Origin: Vibrio sp. 10N
GTDB taxonomy: Bacteria > Pseudomonadota > Gammaproteobacteria > Enterobacterales > Vibrionaceae
Reading direction: 5' to 3'
NCBI RefSeq assembly: GCF_036245475.1
Contig: NZ_BTPM01000001.1
Span: forward strand, 62,001 to 126,000
Length of the DNA stretch: 64,000 nt
How positions within the stretch are numbered: the stretch's first letter is position 1; every line of letters starts with the position of its first letter. This document shows, one piece after another, positions 36,307 to 45,214 of the stretch. A program made the translations under genes and the position numbers. The notes under the pieces were generated by a model that was not told where the DNA came from, searched no databases, and saw only the letters and a list, made by a program, of their open reading frames with translations.

Positions 36307-37197
36307 CTAATAACTTGGGAAAATGTCACCATTGATGACTTGCTGCTGATGACTTTTAAGGGCGTCTATATCGAGCACTTTGGTGAGCAGACTGCGCAGG
36401 TAATCACTGTCTTTGCGAACCAAAAGTACGGCTTCGCTGGCCTCTCGAGACAATGGGGCGTCTAATAGGGAGCGTTGCTCTAGTCCAAGAGCGCTCATCT
36501 CTACCGCCTCTGGAAGCCAAATTACAGCGTCGATTTGTTTATTGTTGAGACGATTAATGCCATCGCCGTAGCCAATTTCAACGAGTTCGATTTCTCGGTC
36601 AGAAAAGAACTGTTCAGTGAGGAGAGTCTGATCGGGTGAGTCAGAATCTACACCCACGCGACGGATTTTTTCGTATTCTCCTTGACGGAAAATGAGCTTG
36701 TGTTCATTGGTATAAGAGTGTTGCCCCAGTTCCAAAGCGATCATCAACTCCTTGTCATGAGTCTTAGCAGCAGCTTTAGACATGATTGCAATATCATACG
36801 TTCCCGCTTCTAGGCACTCTGCTCGTGTATGTGCGCCTCGCATGTGAGCAAAGTAGAACGGCACTTCATTCATTTGTATCTTAAGAGCGCTCGCCAGTCC
36901 CTCATAGTGCTTGGTGTATGGTAAAGGCATGGCGCAAACGAGGTGGCTGATACCAGCCAGCTTAGTTAGAACCTGCTCATCAAGAGACTGAATACAGGTG
37001 CCATTGCGTCCCTGCCGTTGAAAACTCGCACCCTTGGCTTCTTCAATCGTCGTTAAGGCTTTCTGAGCAAAACCAACAGAAATTTCATAGCGCTCGGAGA
37101 GTTGATCAATGGTGACCAGTCGATCTCCGACGTGAGTGGTCAGCAAGTATTTTGAGATGTTGATGATGGCTGAGCCTTCACGGCTAATGTATTTCAT
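36307..37197 (-). CDS. yhfZ: YhfZ-like transcriptional regulator
   Basis: A 296-residue protein. The N-terminal winged HTH (VTIDQLSERYEISVGFAQKALTTIEE) is GntR/DeoR-like. The C-terminal 200 residues resemble a periplasmic-binding-protein-like effector domain (DIAIMSKAAAK; LGLEQRSLLDAPLSREASEAVLLVRKD). E. coli YhfZ is the annotated regulator of the yhf operon. It is transcribed with the operon it probably controls, together with the PRD protein. Confidence 0.8.
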   Translation of the reverse strand: MKYISREGSAIINISKYLLTTHVGDRLVTIDQLSERYEISVGFAQKALTTIEEAKGASFQRQGRNGTCIQSLDEQVLTKLAGISHLVCAMPLPYTKHYEGLASALKIQMNEVPFYFAHMRGAHTRAECLEAGTYDIAIMSKAAAKTHDKELMIALELGQHSYTNEHKLIFRQGEYEKIRRVGVDSDSPDQTLLTEQFFSDREIELVEIGYGDGINRLNNKQIDAVIWLPEAVEMSALGLEQRSLLDAPLSREASEAVLLVRKDSDYLRSLLTKVLDIDALKSHQQQVINGDIFPSY

Positions 37198-37245
37198 AGG
37201 TGTTTACTCTTGATGAACTCTGACTTAGGGTGCGTTTTCTATGGG

Positions 37246-38136
37246 CTAACGACGGTTGGCCATTCGCTTGAACTGATGGCGTCTGCCACGAACGGTTAAC
37301 CCGAGACGAAGAATATTCTCAGGTACTGCTAAGCCGCTATATCCGCCATCCCCAATGTGGATGATGTCTGCACCAGCGGCTTTCGCCTCCATAGCCACTT
37401 TCTCAATGTAGCTTTCCGTACCACCTTCTTGTGAGGTACCAATGGCTAGCAATCCGAGCATGTTTTGTTTATGAACCTCACTCATTATTTCGCAAGCCAT
37501 ATTTGTTGTGATACCTGGAGTGGTATAAGGGGCAGGGAACATCATGATGTCTGCTCCCGCTTCTGCGAACTGTTGAACAAACGACAAGCTGTAGTCATTG
37601 CCAACACCACCGCCGTGCATTTTTCCCGCTATGATGATGATGTCTTCCGATAATCTACGAACTAAAGCAATCGCATCTAAGATCGTTTCTTGGGAGACTT
37701 TCATGCCGGGGTTACCTGTTAACATGATGTAGTCCATACCAAGCTCAATGGCTTGAGTAACGGAAGCCTCAGATACTGCGCGACCGGCAGGGATGTGAGT
37801 AACATCAGCCGGAACTGGCTCGAGATTGCATCCAACTAATCGACCGGTAAAAGCTTTTACGGTGTTGATGTCTAAGCTTGTTGCTGTGCCGTGAGCCTCT
37901 CCACCTAACACTTCGACTTTGGCATCGAACACATCAAGGCAGTTGAGCGTGATCATGTCTGCACCAAATGCCGCAGCAATCTCAGGGTTCGATACCAGAT
38001 CTATAGTGGGCTGCATGGTAGTGACACATTCCGCCATAATGGTGCGACCTTCAGCCAGTTGGATAGCCGCTAAAATATCTTGGCGAGAGGCGGTCAGAAT
38101 ATCTTCTCGAGTGAGATCAAATACGCGTTTCTTCAT
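37246..38136 (-). CDS. TIM-barrel-like protein (DUF7916-type) of the PTS-yhf operon
   Basis: About 296 residues from the ATG at 38136, preceded by GAGG. Alternating strands and helices with Gly-rich turns suggest a TIM barrel: RTIMAECVTT, GADMITLNCLDVF, IIAGKMHGGGVG, GADIMMFPAPYTTPG, GTSQEGGTESYIE, ADIIHIGDGGYSG. The MHGGGVG and IGDGGYSG loops look like phosphate-binding turns, as in (beta/alpha)8 aldolases and epimerases. Many databases mislabel this family as haloacid dehalogenase. It often sits beside PTS genes. Function is unknown. Confidence 0.7.
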   Translation of the reverse strand: MKKRVFDLTREDILTASRQDILAAIQLAEGRTIMAECVTTMQPTIDLVSNPEIAAAFGADMITLNCLDVFDAKVEVLGGEAHGTATSLDINTVKAFTGRLVGCNLEPVPADVTHIPAGRAVSEASVTQAIELGMDYIMLTGNPGMKVSQETILDAIALVRRLSEDIIIIAGKMHGGGVGNDYSLSFVQQFAEAGADIMMFPAPYTTPGITTNMACEIMSEVHKQNMLGLLAIGTSQEGGTESYIEKVAMEAKAAGADIIHIGDGGYSGLAVPENILRLGLTVRGRRHQFKRMANRR

Positions 38137-38199
38137 GGTAAACCTCGTTGTGTAGAGCCTTAGCGGGATTGGCATAAGGCTCTGTAATGACTGAGTTAA

Positions 38200-39537
38200 T
38201 TAAGCTTTCTTAGGCTTTAAGTTAGATTCTTTAGTCGAACTTTCTGCATCCACAAAGCCTTCTTCAACCAGTAACTGGCGTTCATGCATCTTAAAGAATG
38301 GGTAATAGATAATGACGCTCACGACGACACAAACCATGACGACAGCTGCTGCAATGGTGGAGTTTGTGGCGATAACCGCACCAATTGGCGCTGGCATTGT
38401 CCATGGTGGCAGAGCGATGATTTTACTGACCAGTTCGGTTTTGAATGCCATCCATACGATGCAGGTATTGACGATGGGTGACAGCAACCAAGGAATGAAG
38501 TAGGTCGGGTTCATGACAATTGGTGTACCGAAAATCACTGGTTCATTGATATTAAAGGTGCCAGGAACAATCGACATTTTGCCAATGGTTTTCAAATGAC
38601 TTGAACGAGAGCGCATCATCAGCACAACAAATCCCCAAGTACCACCAGCACCACCAACAAAAATGAAGAAGTCGAGAACAGGGTTAACAAAAATCTTTGG
38701 TAATGCCTCACCCGCCGCAAGCGCTTCTTGGTTCAGACCCAGGTTAACAATCAGGATTGGATATAAGATCCCGGTCACTACCACTTGCGAGCCATGAATA
38801 CCTGCAAACCACAGTAACTGAATCATGATGACCGCGATCAAACATGCAAAGAATGAATCAGACGCGAGTACTAGAGGTTGGAACAGCGACATGATTGCTG
38901 ATGGAATGTTGAGCTCAAAGCCTCCTAGTACACCGTTAAACACCATGACAATGGTTGCCAAGATGAGTACGGTGATCAGTACATCAAACGAGGCAGAAAT
39001 TTTCGGTGGCACGGCCTCTGGCAGTTTAATGTGCACATTGTATTTGATTAGTAAGCGTTGTAACTCTGGTACGAGCAAACCACATAAAATAGCGGTAAAC
39101 GCGCCTGAACCGCCTAAGTAGGCGATAGGCATAATGCCTCCCACCTCATCGAGAAATTGCACCGGTGATACGGCGAGTAAAAACGTGAACATAGAGAGCA
39201 GCCCAACGTTCACCGGAGGAAGTTTGTAAGATTCAGCAAGGTTGTAAGCAATGCCAAAGGCAGCGTAGAGGGCGAATATGCCCATACTGATCTGGAATGG
39301 TGCCAGAATGTTGTCTCGACCTATAAATTCGACAATTGCTGTCCAACCATCTAAAAACCAGTTACCAGTAGAAGGGGGGAAGGCAAGTACCAGTAGTAGT
39401 GAGCCAGCGATCAAAAATGGCATGGTGGCAACAAAGCCGTCTTTAATGGCATTAATGTGTCTCTGTCCGGAAATTTTTGCTGCTAAGGGACCAACGGTTC
39501 TTTCAATGAGTCCCATAAGGTTGTTCATGCTAGACAT
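38200..39537 (-). CDS. PTS lactose/cellobiose-class IIC component
   Basis: A 445-residue membrane protein of the Lac/Chb EIIC family. Hydrophobic segments include MPFLIAGSLLLVLAFPP and the family's IHGSQVVVTGI and NINEPVIFGTPIVMNP motif (about residues 325-340), the sugar-binding loop conserved in cellobiose/chitobiose permeases. ATG at 39537 with AAGGA. It is the first gene of the operon, well separated from IIB and IIA at the other end; no other IIC occurs, so the three form one PTS. Chemical identity of the sugar cannot be told. Confidence 0.9.
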   Translation of the reverse strand: MSSMNNLMGLIERTVGPLAAKISGQRHINAIKDGFVATMPFLIAGSLLLVLAFPPSTGNWFLDGWTAIVEFIGRDNILAPFQISMGIFALYAAFGIAYNLAESYKLPPVNVGLLSMFTFLLAVSPVQFLDEVGGIMPIAYLGGSGAFTAILCGLLVPELQRLLIKYNVHIKLPEAVPPKISASFDVLITVLILATIVMVFNGVLGGFELNIPSAIMSLFQPLVLASDSFFACLIAVIMIQLLWFAGIHGSQVVVTGILYPILIVNLGLNQEALAAGEALPKIFVNPVLDFFIFVGGAGGTWGFVVLMMRSRSSHLKTIGKMSIVPGTFNINEPVIFGTPIVMNPTYFIPWLLSPIVNTCIVWMAFKTELVSKIIALPPWTMPAPIGAVIATNSTIAAAVVMVCVVVSVIIYYPFFKMHERQLLVEEGFVDAESSTKESNLKPKKA

Positions 39538-39733
39538 GTGCTTTCCTTAGTCTGAGTAGGGGGAGGTTTATATCTTCATTATTTTGAATAAATAATATTC
39601 TCACTAGCAAAGTGGTTAAACATTACTCAGGACGGGCTGCGTGTCACTTCACTATTACAAATATTCAACCAATTGAATATTTTAAGTGGCTCGCAAAATT
39701 AACCGGAAAAATGGTGGGTGGAATAATAAAGAG

Positions 39734-39765
39734 AAGCACAAAACAGAGTGATTCGTTTTGTGCTT
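39734..39765 (-). terminator. Terminator of the NRAMP-like gene
   Basis: AAGCACAAAAC (39734-39744) and GTTTTGTGCTT (39755-39765) form an 11-bp perfect stem. On the minus strand it is followed by CTCTTTATTATT. It separates the NRAMP-like transcript from the PTS-yhf operon, whose promoter must lie in the following 190 bases. Confidence 0.72.
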
Positions 39766-39801
39766 TAGATAGTGAATCAGTGACTTTAGTATTAACGGTG
39801 A

Positions 39802-41073
39802 CTACATCAACCATTTCCACCAAATAAAGACGGCAAGGAAACCAAATAGGTAAATAAGACCGATAATGGATAGCGCCTTGAGTTTACTGCCCATTTGCAG
39901 CGCTTTTGGCAGGTCGGTTTTGGATACCAAAATGTAGTTGAGAAGCGCAAACACTGGAGTGGTGACAAACGCCATGATCATCGCAAAGTTGAGCATTGGC
40001 ATCAGTGCTTTAGCGAAGAAAGCAATAATCGATATAGCCGCAACAGAGACCAGGATAACCCAAGCTTGATAGCTCTTTGGATTCTCTTCTGATTGGTTTT
40101 GCAATAGTCGCTGTGACTCGGCAATCGCGCGCGAATAGCCATCAATAACGGTAATGGTGCTGCCAAAGATACAGAAGAAAGCAATCACAGCAATCAGGTA
40201 GCGTGACCATTCACCAATGGTTGATGCGTACATGCCCACTAATTGATGTGAAAATCCAACCCCTGATGCGGACAGTTCAGTTCCAGAGCCATGGATAACC
40301 AAAGCCCCTAAGGCAACGAAGACCAGCGCCAATAGTGCCGTACCGATGTAGCCAACATTAAAGTCAAACAGTGCCGACTGTGCGGTGACGGTTTGCTTTT
40401 TACACTGACTCTTAAGCCACATGGATGTGATGCTGGAGATCTCGATAGGTGCTGGCATCCAGCCCATGGTCACCACGATAAAGCCGATGGCGGCAATGGT
40501 CCATGGAGATGGGGCTTGATAATCAGCGGGTGCGACGCTGCCGTTAGACGCTGCGATAATCACTGCCGTTACGGTTGCCACTGTCAATGTGGCCATAATC
40601 GCTTTGGACAGTCCGTCGAGCGCTTTGTAGTGACCGGCGAATAAAATCCCAATACAGGTCACCAGCACAACACCGCAAAGGGCAAGTGAGGACAATTCGA
40701 AGGGTAAGAAGTAACCGAGCAAACTGGCGCTAAACAAGAGTAGTGCTGCCGTATTGACCACCGCGGAAATGACCGTCAGTAGCGTAAATACCCAGAGGTA
40801 TCCACGGCCTAATCCTTCATAGCCTTGAATCAGACTATTACCTGTACCGACGGTGTACTGAACCCCAGCTCTAAAAAATGGGTATTTAAACAGATTAACG
40901 AGCAAGATCAGTGCTGCCAGTTGCCAGCCATAGATGGCACCTGCTTTAGTAGAAGCGACAAGGTGAGAACCACCAACGGCGGCCGCTGCCATCATAATGC
41001 CTGGACCAAGAGAACGTACTAAGTGAGATAAGCCTGGGCGTGATGCTGGCTCTGAAGGGATAGAAGTATCCAT
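39802..41073 (-). CDS. NRAMP-family transporter without the DPGN metal motif
   Basis: A 423-residue protein of about 11 transmembrane helices with the NRAMP layout. TM1 reads LGPGIMMAAAAVGGSHLVAST where canonical NRAMPs have DPGN; TM6 reads MGWMPAPIEISS where they have the M-P-H motif. Both metal-binding motifs are therefore missing, so Mn2+/Fe2+ transport is doubtful. Such relatives may carry Mg2+ or organic substrates. Start ATG at 41073 with AAAAGGA. Its own terminator follows; its position next to the PTS-yhf operon may be coincidental or functional. Confidence 0.82.
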   Translation of the reverse strand: MDTSIPSEPASRPGLSHLVRSLGPGIMMAAAAVGGSHLVASTKAGAIYGWQLAALILLVNLFKYPFFRAGVQYTVGTGNSLIQGYEGLGRGYLWVFTLLTVISAVVNTAALLLFSASLLGYFLPFELSSLALCGVVLVTCIGILFAGHYKALDGLSKAIMATLTVATVTAVIIAASNGSVAPADYQAPSPWTIAAIGFIVVTMGWMPAPIEISSITSMWLKSQCKKQTVTAQSALFDFNVGYIGTALLALVFVALGALVIHGSGTELSASGVGFSHQLVGMYASTIGEWSRYLIAVIAFFCIFGSTITVIDGYSRAIAESQRLLQNQSEENPKSYQAWVILVSVAAISIIAFFAKALMPMLNFAMIMAFVTTPVFALLNYILVSKTDLPKALQMGSKLKALSIIGLIYLFGFLAVFIWWKWLM

Positions 41074-41377
41074 GACATGAGTCCTTTTATGATTATTATC
41101 CGTAACACAATCGCTGTAAAAAATACTTTACGAAACGATAAAAAATTATTTCCAAACCCTTCCATTTCTACAGGAATTTCAGCAGGATGCAATGCGAGTT
41201 GACGGGAAATAATACCTTCTATGGTCGGTGCTACTGGTTTTGGTTGGGGAGGTGGATTTTCATGCTGACAATGCAGGAGTAAATAACGCATCATCGTTAT
41301 AGCGGGGCAAAAAAGAGTAGGAAAAATGTCGCGAGCATGCCATCTCGCGACGATAAGAAGTGATTGTTAAGGTTGGG
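41074..41377. other. Intergenic region, EamA-NRAMP
   Basis: About 300 bases between two leftward genes. A short open frame overlaps the NRAMP start here but has no ribosome site or family features. Contains the NRAMP gene promoter. GGGGCAAAAA... near 41300 and CGCGAGCATGCCATCTCGCG (41331-41350) form an inverted repeat that may be a terminator or regulatory element. Confidence 0.4.
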
Positions 41378-42271
41378 TTATTGCGGTTGTGGCTTTCTCT
41401 TTATTTGCTGTACAACCAATCCAATGACAATGAGCACCAGGCCAATCAAAGTAGAAGGATGGATCTCTTCGCCGATTATGGTGGCGAGTAACATTAATGA
41501 GATAAACGGCGAGGCGAAAATTAGGTTGCTGATACGGGCGGTATTTTGCGTCAGTTTTAGTGCGCTCAGCCAGAGCACAAAGGTGATCCCCATTTCAAAT
41601 AGACCGACGTAGCTTACCGCCAGCCAGCCTTTTAGGGTGATGTTAGACCAAGTAGCACCCTCATATATCGCGACACCGAAAGCAAACGGCAACGCCACCA
41701 AAAAGCCGAGCAGTACACCGACAACCGGATCAGCGGTGTTTTTGGTGTTCAGGATCCAATAGCCGGCCCACAGTAAGGTGGAAAGCAGCGCCAGTGCCAC
41801 GCCTGCTGGACTGTCAAATTGTAGCCCCAGCACATCCCCTTTAGTGGCGATCACCACGACACCTAAATATCCCAACGCACAGGCAAACCAATCTTGCGGG
41901 CGGATTTTTTGTTTCAGGAACACGGCGGCCATTAAGGTTAGTGTAATGGCCCAGCTGTAGTTGATGGGCTGGGCTTGTGAGGCGGGCAGTAAATCATAGG
42001 CCTTAAACAGAATGAGGTAGTAGGCGAATGGGTTGATTAGCCCAAGTAATAAGTAATACCAAGGATTAGAGAAGAATGTGGTTCGCAGTTGGGAGAGCGT
42101 CCCTTTTATCGCACATACCACTAGTAGAGCGATGGTTGAGGCAACGGATGCGGCGGCGACCATTTGCGCGGGCGTAAATTCAGCCAATGTGAGTTTAAAT
42201 GCTGTTGCGACCGTGGACCACAGCAGGACAGCAGACAACCCAAACAACAGGGCTTTGCGTTCGTTTTGCAT
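41378..42271 (-). CDS. EamA/DMT-family transporter
   Basis: A 297-residue protein with ten hydrophobic segments in two EamA repeats. Features: LLFGLSAVLLWSTVATAFKL in TM1, PWYYLLLGLINPFAYYLILFKAYDLLPASQAQ at the end of the first half, and VLWLSALKLTQNTARISNLIFASPF in the second. Drug/metabolite transporter superfamily, substrate unknown. The family's usual length. Separate from the flagellar genes that follow by about 100 bases. Confidence 0.85.
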   Translation of the reverse strand: MQNERKALLFGLSAVLLWSTVATAFKLTLAEFTPAQMVAAASVASTIALLVVCAIKGTLSQLRTTFFSNPWYYLLLGLINPFAYYLILFKAYDLLPASQAQPINYSWAITLTLMAAVFLKQKIRPQDWFACALGYLGVVVIATKGDVLGLQFDSPAGVALALLSTLLWAGYWILNTKNTADPVVGVLLGFLVALPFAFGVAIYEGATWSNITLKGWLAVSYVGLFEMGITFVLWLSALKLTQNTARISNLIFASPFISLMLLATIIGEEIHPSTLIGLVLIVIGLVVQQIKRKPQPQ

Positions 42272-42375
42272 TGAGAAGTTAGTGTGAAGGTGGAGTGAAC
42301 AATGACTGCATCTTACCAGTGAATGGCGTTCTGAAAACCGATAAATACCAGTTTATGATGGCGGGTCACACAAGA

Positions 42376-43092
42376 CTAGAGCGAGATCAGCGGTGGGAGC
42401 GGGGTCAGGTCAATCAGTGGCGCTTGTTGCCATGAGGTATCACTGGCAAACAGCCATAAGGTTTCAACATGATTGCGTTTGAGTGATGCGATGTCCACCA
42501 GACTCATCAGCGCATAAAAGCGCCGCACATAATGAACGGTTTCATTGGGCAACGTCAGTTTGGAAAACTCGCGACTGCCCGCTTTGTTGATCGCACGCTG
42601 GACTCGCCCTTCCCCTGCATTATACGCGGCCAAAGTAAGGTTAATGTCCCCCTCAAACTTTCGATGCAGAAACGACAGATATTGCATCGCGGCGTGTGTG
42701 CTAGGCTCAATGTCAAATCGCTGGTCGAGGTTTTGGTCTACGGTTAACCCAAAGCGTTTCGCGGTAGCAGGCATCAGTTGCCAAAGTCCTGCGGCTTTTG
42801 CTGGTGACACCGCTTTGGGGTTATAGGAAGACTCCAACATAGGCACTAACACTAAGCTTTCCGGTAGGGACTGTTTGTTGAGCTGTTTGAAGATCTCGTT
42901 CACTAACGGGCTGAACTCTTCAAACTTTTTGGTGATATGCGCTTGGTAAGGTTTGAGTTTGGCGATATGTGGTGCGACGTCGGCCTGCGTCGGCTTGGCG
43001 TAACAAACACTGTGCCCAACGCACAGCAGGCCGATCACTAGCACGGCGAGCCAGTGAGGTATGCGTTGATGGCGGTCAGACCGCGTGAGCAT
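42376..43092 (-). CDS. Flagellum-associated lytic transglycosylase (SLT domain)
   Basis: About 238 residues from the ATG at 43092, which has ATGAGGA upstream and overlaps flgN by 17 bases. N-terminal signal (IPHWLAVLVIGLLCVGHSVCYA), then a lysozyme-like SLT domain: catalytic Glu in PMLESSYNPKAVSP, AAGLWQLMPATAKRFGL, LAAYNAGEGRV. It would cleave peptidoglycan in the periplasm. It is translationally coupled to flgN. As the FlgJ of this cluster lacks a hydrolase domain, this enzyme probably opens the wall for the rod (an SltF-like role). Confidence 0.85.
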   Translation of the reverse strand: MLTRSDRHQRIPHWLAVLVIGLLCVGHSVCYAKPTQADVAPHIAKLKPYQAHITKKFEEFSPLVNEIFKQLNKQSLPESLVLVPMLESSYNPKAVSPAKAAGLWQLMPATAKRFGLTVDQNLDQRFDIEPSTHAAMQYLSFLHRKFEGDINLTLAAYNAGEGRVQRAINKAGSREFSKLTLPNETVHYVRRFYALMSLVDIASLKRNHVETLWLFASDTSWQQAPLIDLTPLPPLISL

Positions 43093-43519
43093 GTTCCTCA
43101 TAGCTGTGCTGCTTCTGGCCGGTGAGCTCACCCAGCAACTCTTGGAAAGCGGCAGAGCTTTGTCCATTGTTTTGATTGTACTTTTGGCATTGTTCAATCA
43201 AGGACTCAAGGATGTGCCATTGTTTGCTGACATTGTCAGAGAGTTTCGCTGGCAGTGCTTTGATTAAGCGGTCGACACCGATTTGAGAGCAAGGCAGCCT
43301 TAATTGCTTCAGCGTTTGACTACGCTCACTGGCATTGCGGCCAAGTTTACTCAATACCGGTAATTGGTTTTGGATATTCTGACTGAGGGACTCCCCATCA
43401 AACTTGAGGTACAAGGCTTTTTGATGTTGCAGCAGTGCGAGCAATTTCTGGTATAGCTTAATGTCTTCAGAAATGCTCATCACAAAGGTTTGTACTAGTT
43501 CAGTTTTCGATGCGGCCAT
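43076..43519 (-). CDS. flgN: Lateral flagellar chaperone FlgN
   Basis: A 147-residue helical protein of the FlgN family: long N-terminal helices with LLQHQKALYLKFDGESL, and NGQSSAAFQELL near the C-terminus, where substrate binding occurs in FlgN. It escorts the hook-filament junction proteins FlgK and FlgL to the export apparatus. Order flgM-flgN matches lateral clusters. Small Gln/Leu-rich composition agrees with type III chaperones. Confidence 0.85.
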   Translation of the reverse strand: MAASKTELVQTFVMSISEDIKLYQKLLALLQHQKALYLKFDGESLSQNIQNQLPVLSKLGRNASERSQTLKQLRLPCSQIGVDRLIKALPAKLSDNVSKQWHILESLIEQCQKYNQNNGQSSAAFQELLGELTGQKQHSYEEHAHAV

Positions 43520-43550
43520 GGTTGGTTACTCCACTCATTGGGTCGCTTGC

Positions 43551-43835
43551 TTAGGATTCGTGACCAGTATGAAAACGCATCACCGCTTGCGACAGGGCTT
43601 TAACATCCAGACCCAATTCACCATTCGCCAGCGCATTACGCACTGCTTCGACTTTGGCCATATCCACATTTGGCATAGCAGCGAGTTCGGCTTGTGCCTT
43701 GTCTAGTGCGGCTGTGTTGGCATTGAATGCGGCTTCAGACACGGTTTTACGCTGCGGCGTTTCTGCGGTTTGAGTTTTAGACTGGTTGAAGTTGGTTTGT
43801 GGAACATGTCCGCCAGCCACTTTGTCGATTTTCAT
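43551..43835 (-). CDS. flgM: Anti-sigma-28 factor FlgM (lateral)
   Basis: A 94-residue protein with FlgM pattern: N-terminal disordered start MKIDKVAGGHVPQTNF and the C-terminal sigma-binding part VDMAKVEAVRNALANGELGLDVKALSQAVMRF. It holds the lateral sigma-28 (LafS) inactive until export through the finished hook. Between flgA and flgN; about 160 bases upstream leave room for a promoter. Confidence 0.9.
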   Translation of the reverse strand: MKIDKVAGGHVPQTNFNQSKTQTAETPQRKTVSEAAFNANTAALDKAQAELAAMPNVDMAKVEAVRNALANGELGLDVKALSQAVMRFHTGHES

Positions 43836-43994
43836 GGTGTTGCTGTCCTATCAAGATGTCGATAACAGTATAGGGCGACAAAGCGAGCGACAGTATTAAA
43901 TCTGCCCACCTAAATTGTTGCCCTTTTTTTCTATCTTAATCTCCGCATCGATTTCGAGCGTGCTGAGTGAAAACTGTTACCTTGAGTCAGAAAA

Positions 43995-44717
43995 TTAAAA
44001 TTGAGTGTGAACTTGGTTCAAGCCAGTGACGACGGCACGAATCACTTTCTTCGACTGGCTATTTTGCACTTTAATTTGTTCACCTTCTCCACCCGTTTGT
44101 AAGGCGATGCCCTTAGTACTGGCATTAAAACCGCCTTTGGCGGCGACGATCACTACTTCATTGCCTTTTTCGACCAAAGGTGGGTTACTGACAAACTTAG
44201 CATCAATGATTTGTCCGGCACGCATCCGTCGCGTGACCTGTTTACCGCGCAATGTCGACAGGTCGGTCACAAAGGCCGTTGCGCGCGTTAAGGTGCGTGT
44301 TTCCAGTCGAACCGATTTGGCATCGATCACGGTATGACGATTGAGCGTGGTGACCGCGACCGCGACGGGCAAAGATAAGGTAGCCTTGATGCTGGCGTTG
44401 ATACGCCAATCGTTGATGCCATCCTCACAGCTAACGCTGCGTTTTAAGTTGCCCACTGGCAGTGCTTGATGATCACGGCTACTGATGATGAGCGGTGATA
44501 GACACTGGTTGAGATGTTTTGCAGACTCTGGAACCAATATCACCAGTTTGGCGTCATGCTGACCCCAGCGATGACCCTCGGCAAGCTGTTCTATCTCCAA
44601 ATTGAGTGCATGACGAACTTCATGCTCGATATCTAGACGCGTCATTTTTGCCTGGCCTACCGCAAAAGCAGACAGTGATATTGCCCCCAATAATAGCCCA
44701 ATGACCCATTTCCCCAT
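43995..44717 (-). CDS. flgA: Flagellar P-ring chaperone FlgA (lateral)
   Basis: About 240 residues from the ATG at 44717, preceded by GAGGT; the longer frame overlaps the flgB promoter. Signal sequence MGKWVIGLLLGAISLSAFA. The C-terminal SAF/FlgA domain includes HTVIDAKSVRLETRTL, LRGKQVTRRMRAGQII and GFNASTKGIALQTG. It assists P-ring (FlgI) assembly in the periplasm. Divergent from flgB. Confidence 0.9.
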   Translation of the reverse strand: MGKWVIGLLLGAISLSAFAVGQAKMTRLDIEHEVRHALNLEIEQLAEGHRWGQHDAKLVILVPESAKHLNQCLSPLIISSRDHQALPVGNLKRSVSCEDGINDWRINASIKATLSLPVAVAVTTLNRHTVIDAKSVRLETRTLTRATAFVTDLSTLRGKQVTRRMRAGQIIDAKFVSNPPLVEKGNEVVIVAAKGGFNASTKGIALQTGGEGEQIKVQNSQSKKVIRAVVTGLNQVHTQF

Positions 44718-44795
44718 GTCATACCTCGCTTCCGTAAATCGGAAGTTCCTCTTCCTTTGTTTTGTGTAATTCATTGTTTTTATTGAAATAAAAAA

Positions 44796-44812
44796 TTGGC
44801 ACGCATCTTGTT
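44796..44812 (+). promoter_or_regulatory. flgB: Sigma-54 promoter of the flgB operon
   Basis: TTGGCACGCATCTTGTT matches the sigma-54 consensus TGGCACG-N4-TTGC(A/T) with a perfect -24 box and TTGT at -12. It lies 38 bases before the flgB start. Lateral early flagellar genes are known to need sigma-54 and the activator LafK in V. parahaemolyticus. Confidence 0.8.
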
Positions 44813-44849
44813 GTTAGTTAGGGACGACCGCCCATTTAAGGACAAAGAG

Positions 44850-45212
44850 ATGGCAATCAGTTTTGACAGTGCGTTAGGCGTGCATCCCGAAGCACTGAAT
44901 TTTCGAGTTCAGAGAACCAAAGTGCTAGCCAGTAACTTAGCAAATGTCGATACGCCTGGGTACCTAGCAAAGGACCTGAGCTTTACCACCGTGATGAAGC
45001 AAGCCAGCGCCAATGGTGTACATAGCACCACACCAAAATTGGACATTGCCACTCAATACTCCGTGCCTTACCAGAACAGCAAAGATGGTAACACGGTGGA
45101 GCTGGGCGTTGAGCAGGCCAAATTCACTCAGAACAACATGGATTTTCAAACTAGCCTGACCTTCATGAACATGAAGTTTAGCGGGCTAGCGAAAGCGATT
45201 GAGGGACGTTAA
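44850..45212 (+). CDS. flgB: Flagellar basal-body rod protein FlgB (lateral)
   Basis: 120 residues from the ATG at 44850 with GACAAAGAG upstream; the open frame reaches 54 bases further but that part covers the promoter. Rod N-terminal motif ASNLANVDTPGYLAKD, C-terminal NMDFQTSLTFMNMKFSGL helix. First gene of the flgBCDEFGHIJKL run, two bases before flgC. Proximal rod subunit, exported by the flagellar type III system. Confidence 0.93.
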   Translation: MAISFDSALGVHPEALNFRVQRTKVLASNLANVDTPGYLAKDLSFTTVMKQASANGVHSTTPKLDIATQYSVPYQNSKDGNTVELGVEQAKFTQNNMDFQTSLTFMNMKFSGLAKAIEGR

Positions 45213-45214
45213 TC

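Noticed and set aside
39612..39827. A 71-codon rightward frame between the NRAMP-like and PTS genes
   Set aside because: It covers the NRAMP terminator and would run against both neighbours; no ribosome site.
41019..41294. A 91-codon frame overlapping the NRAMP start
   Set aside because: It overlaps the NRAMP 5' end in another frame, has no ribosome site, and does not resemble any family.
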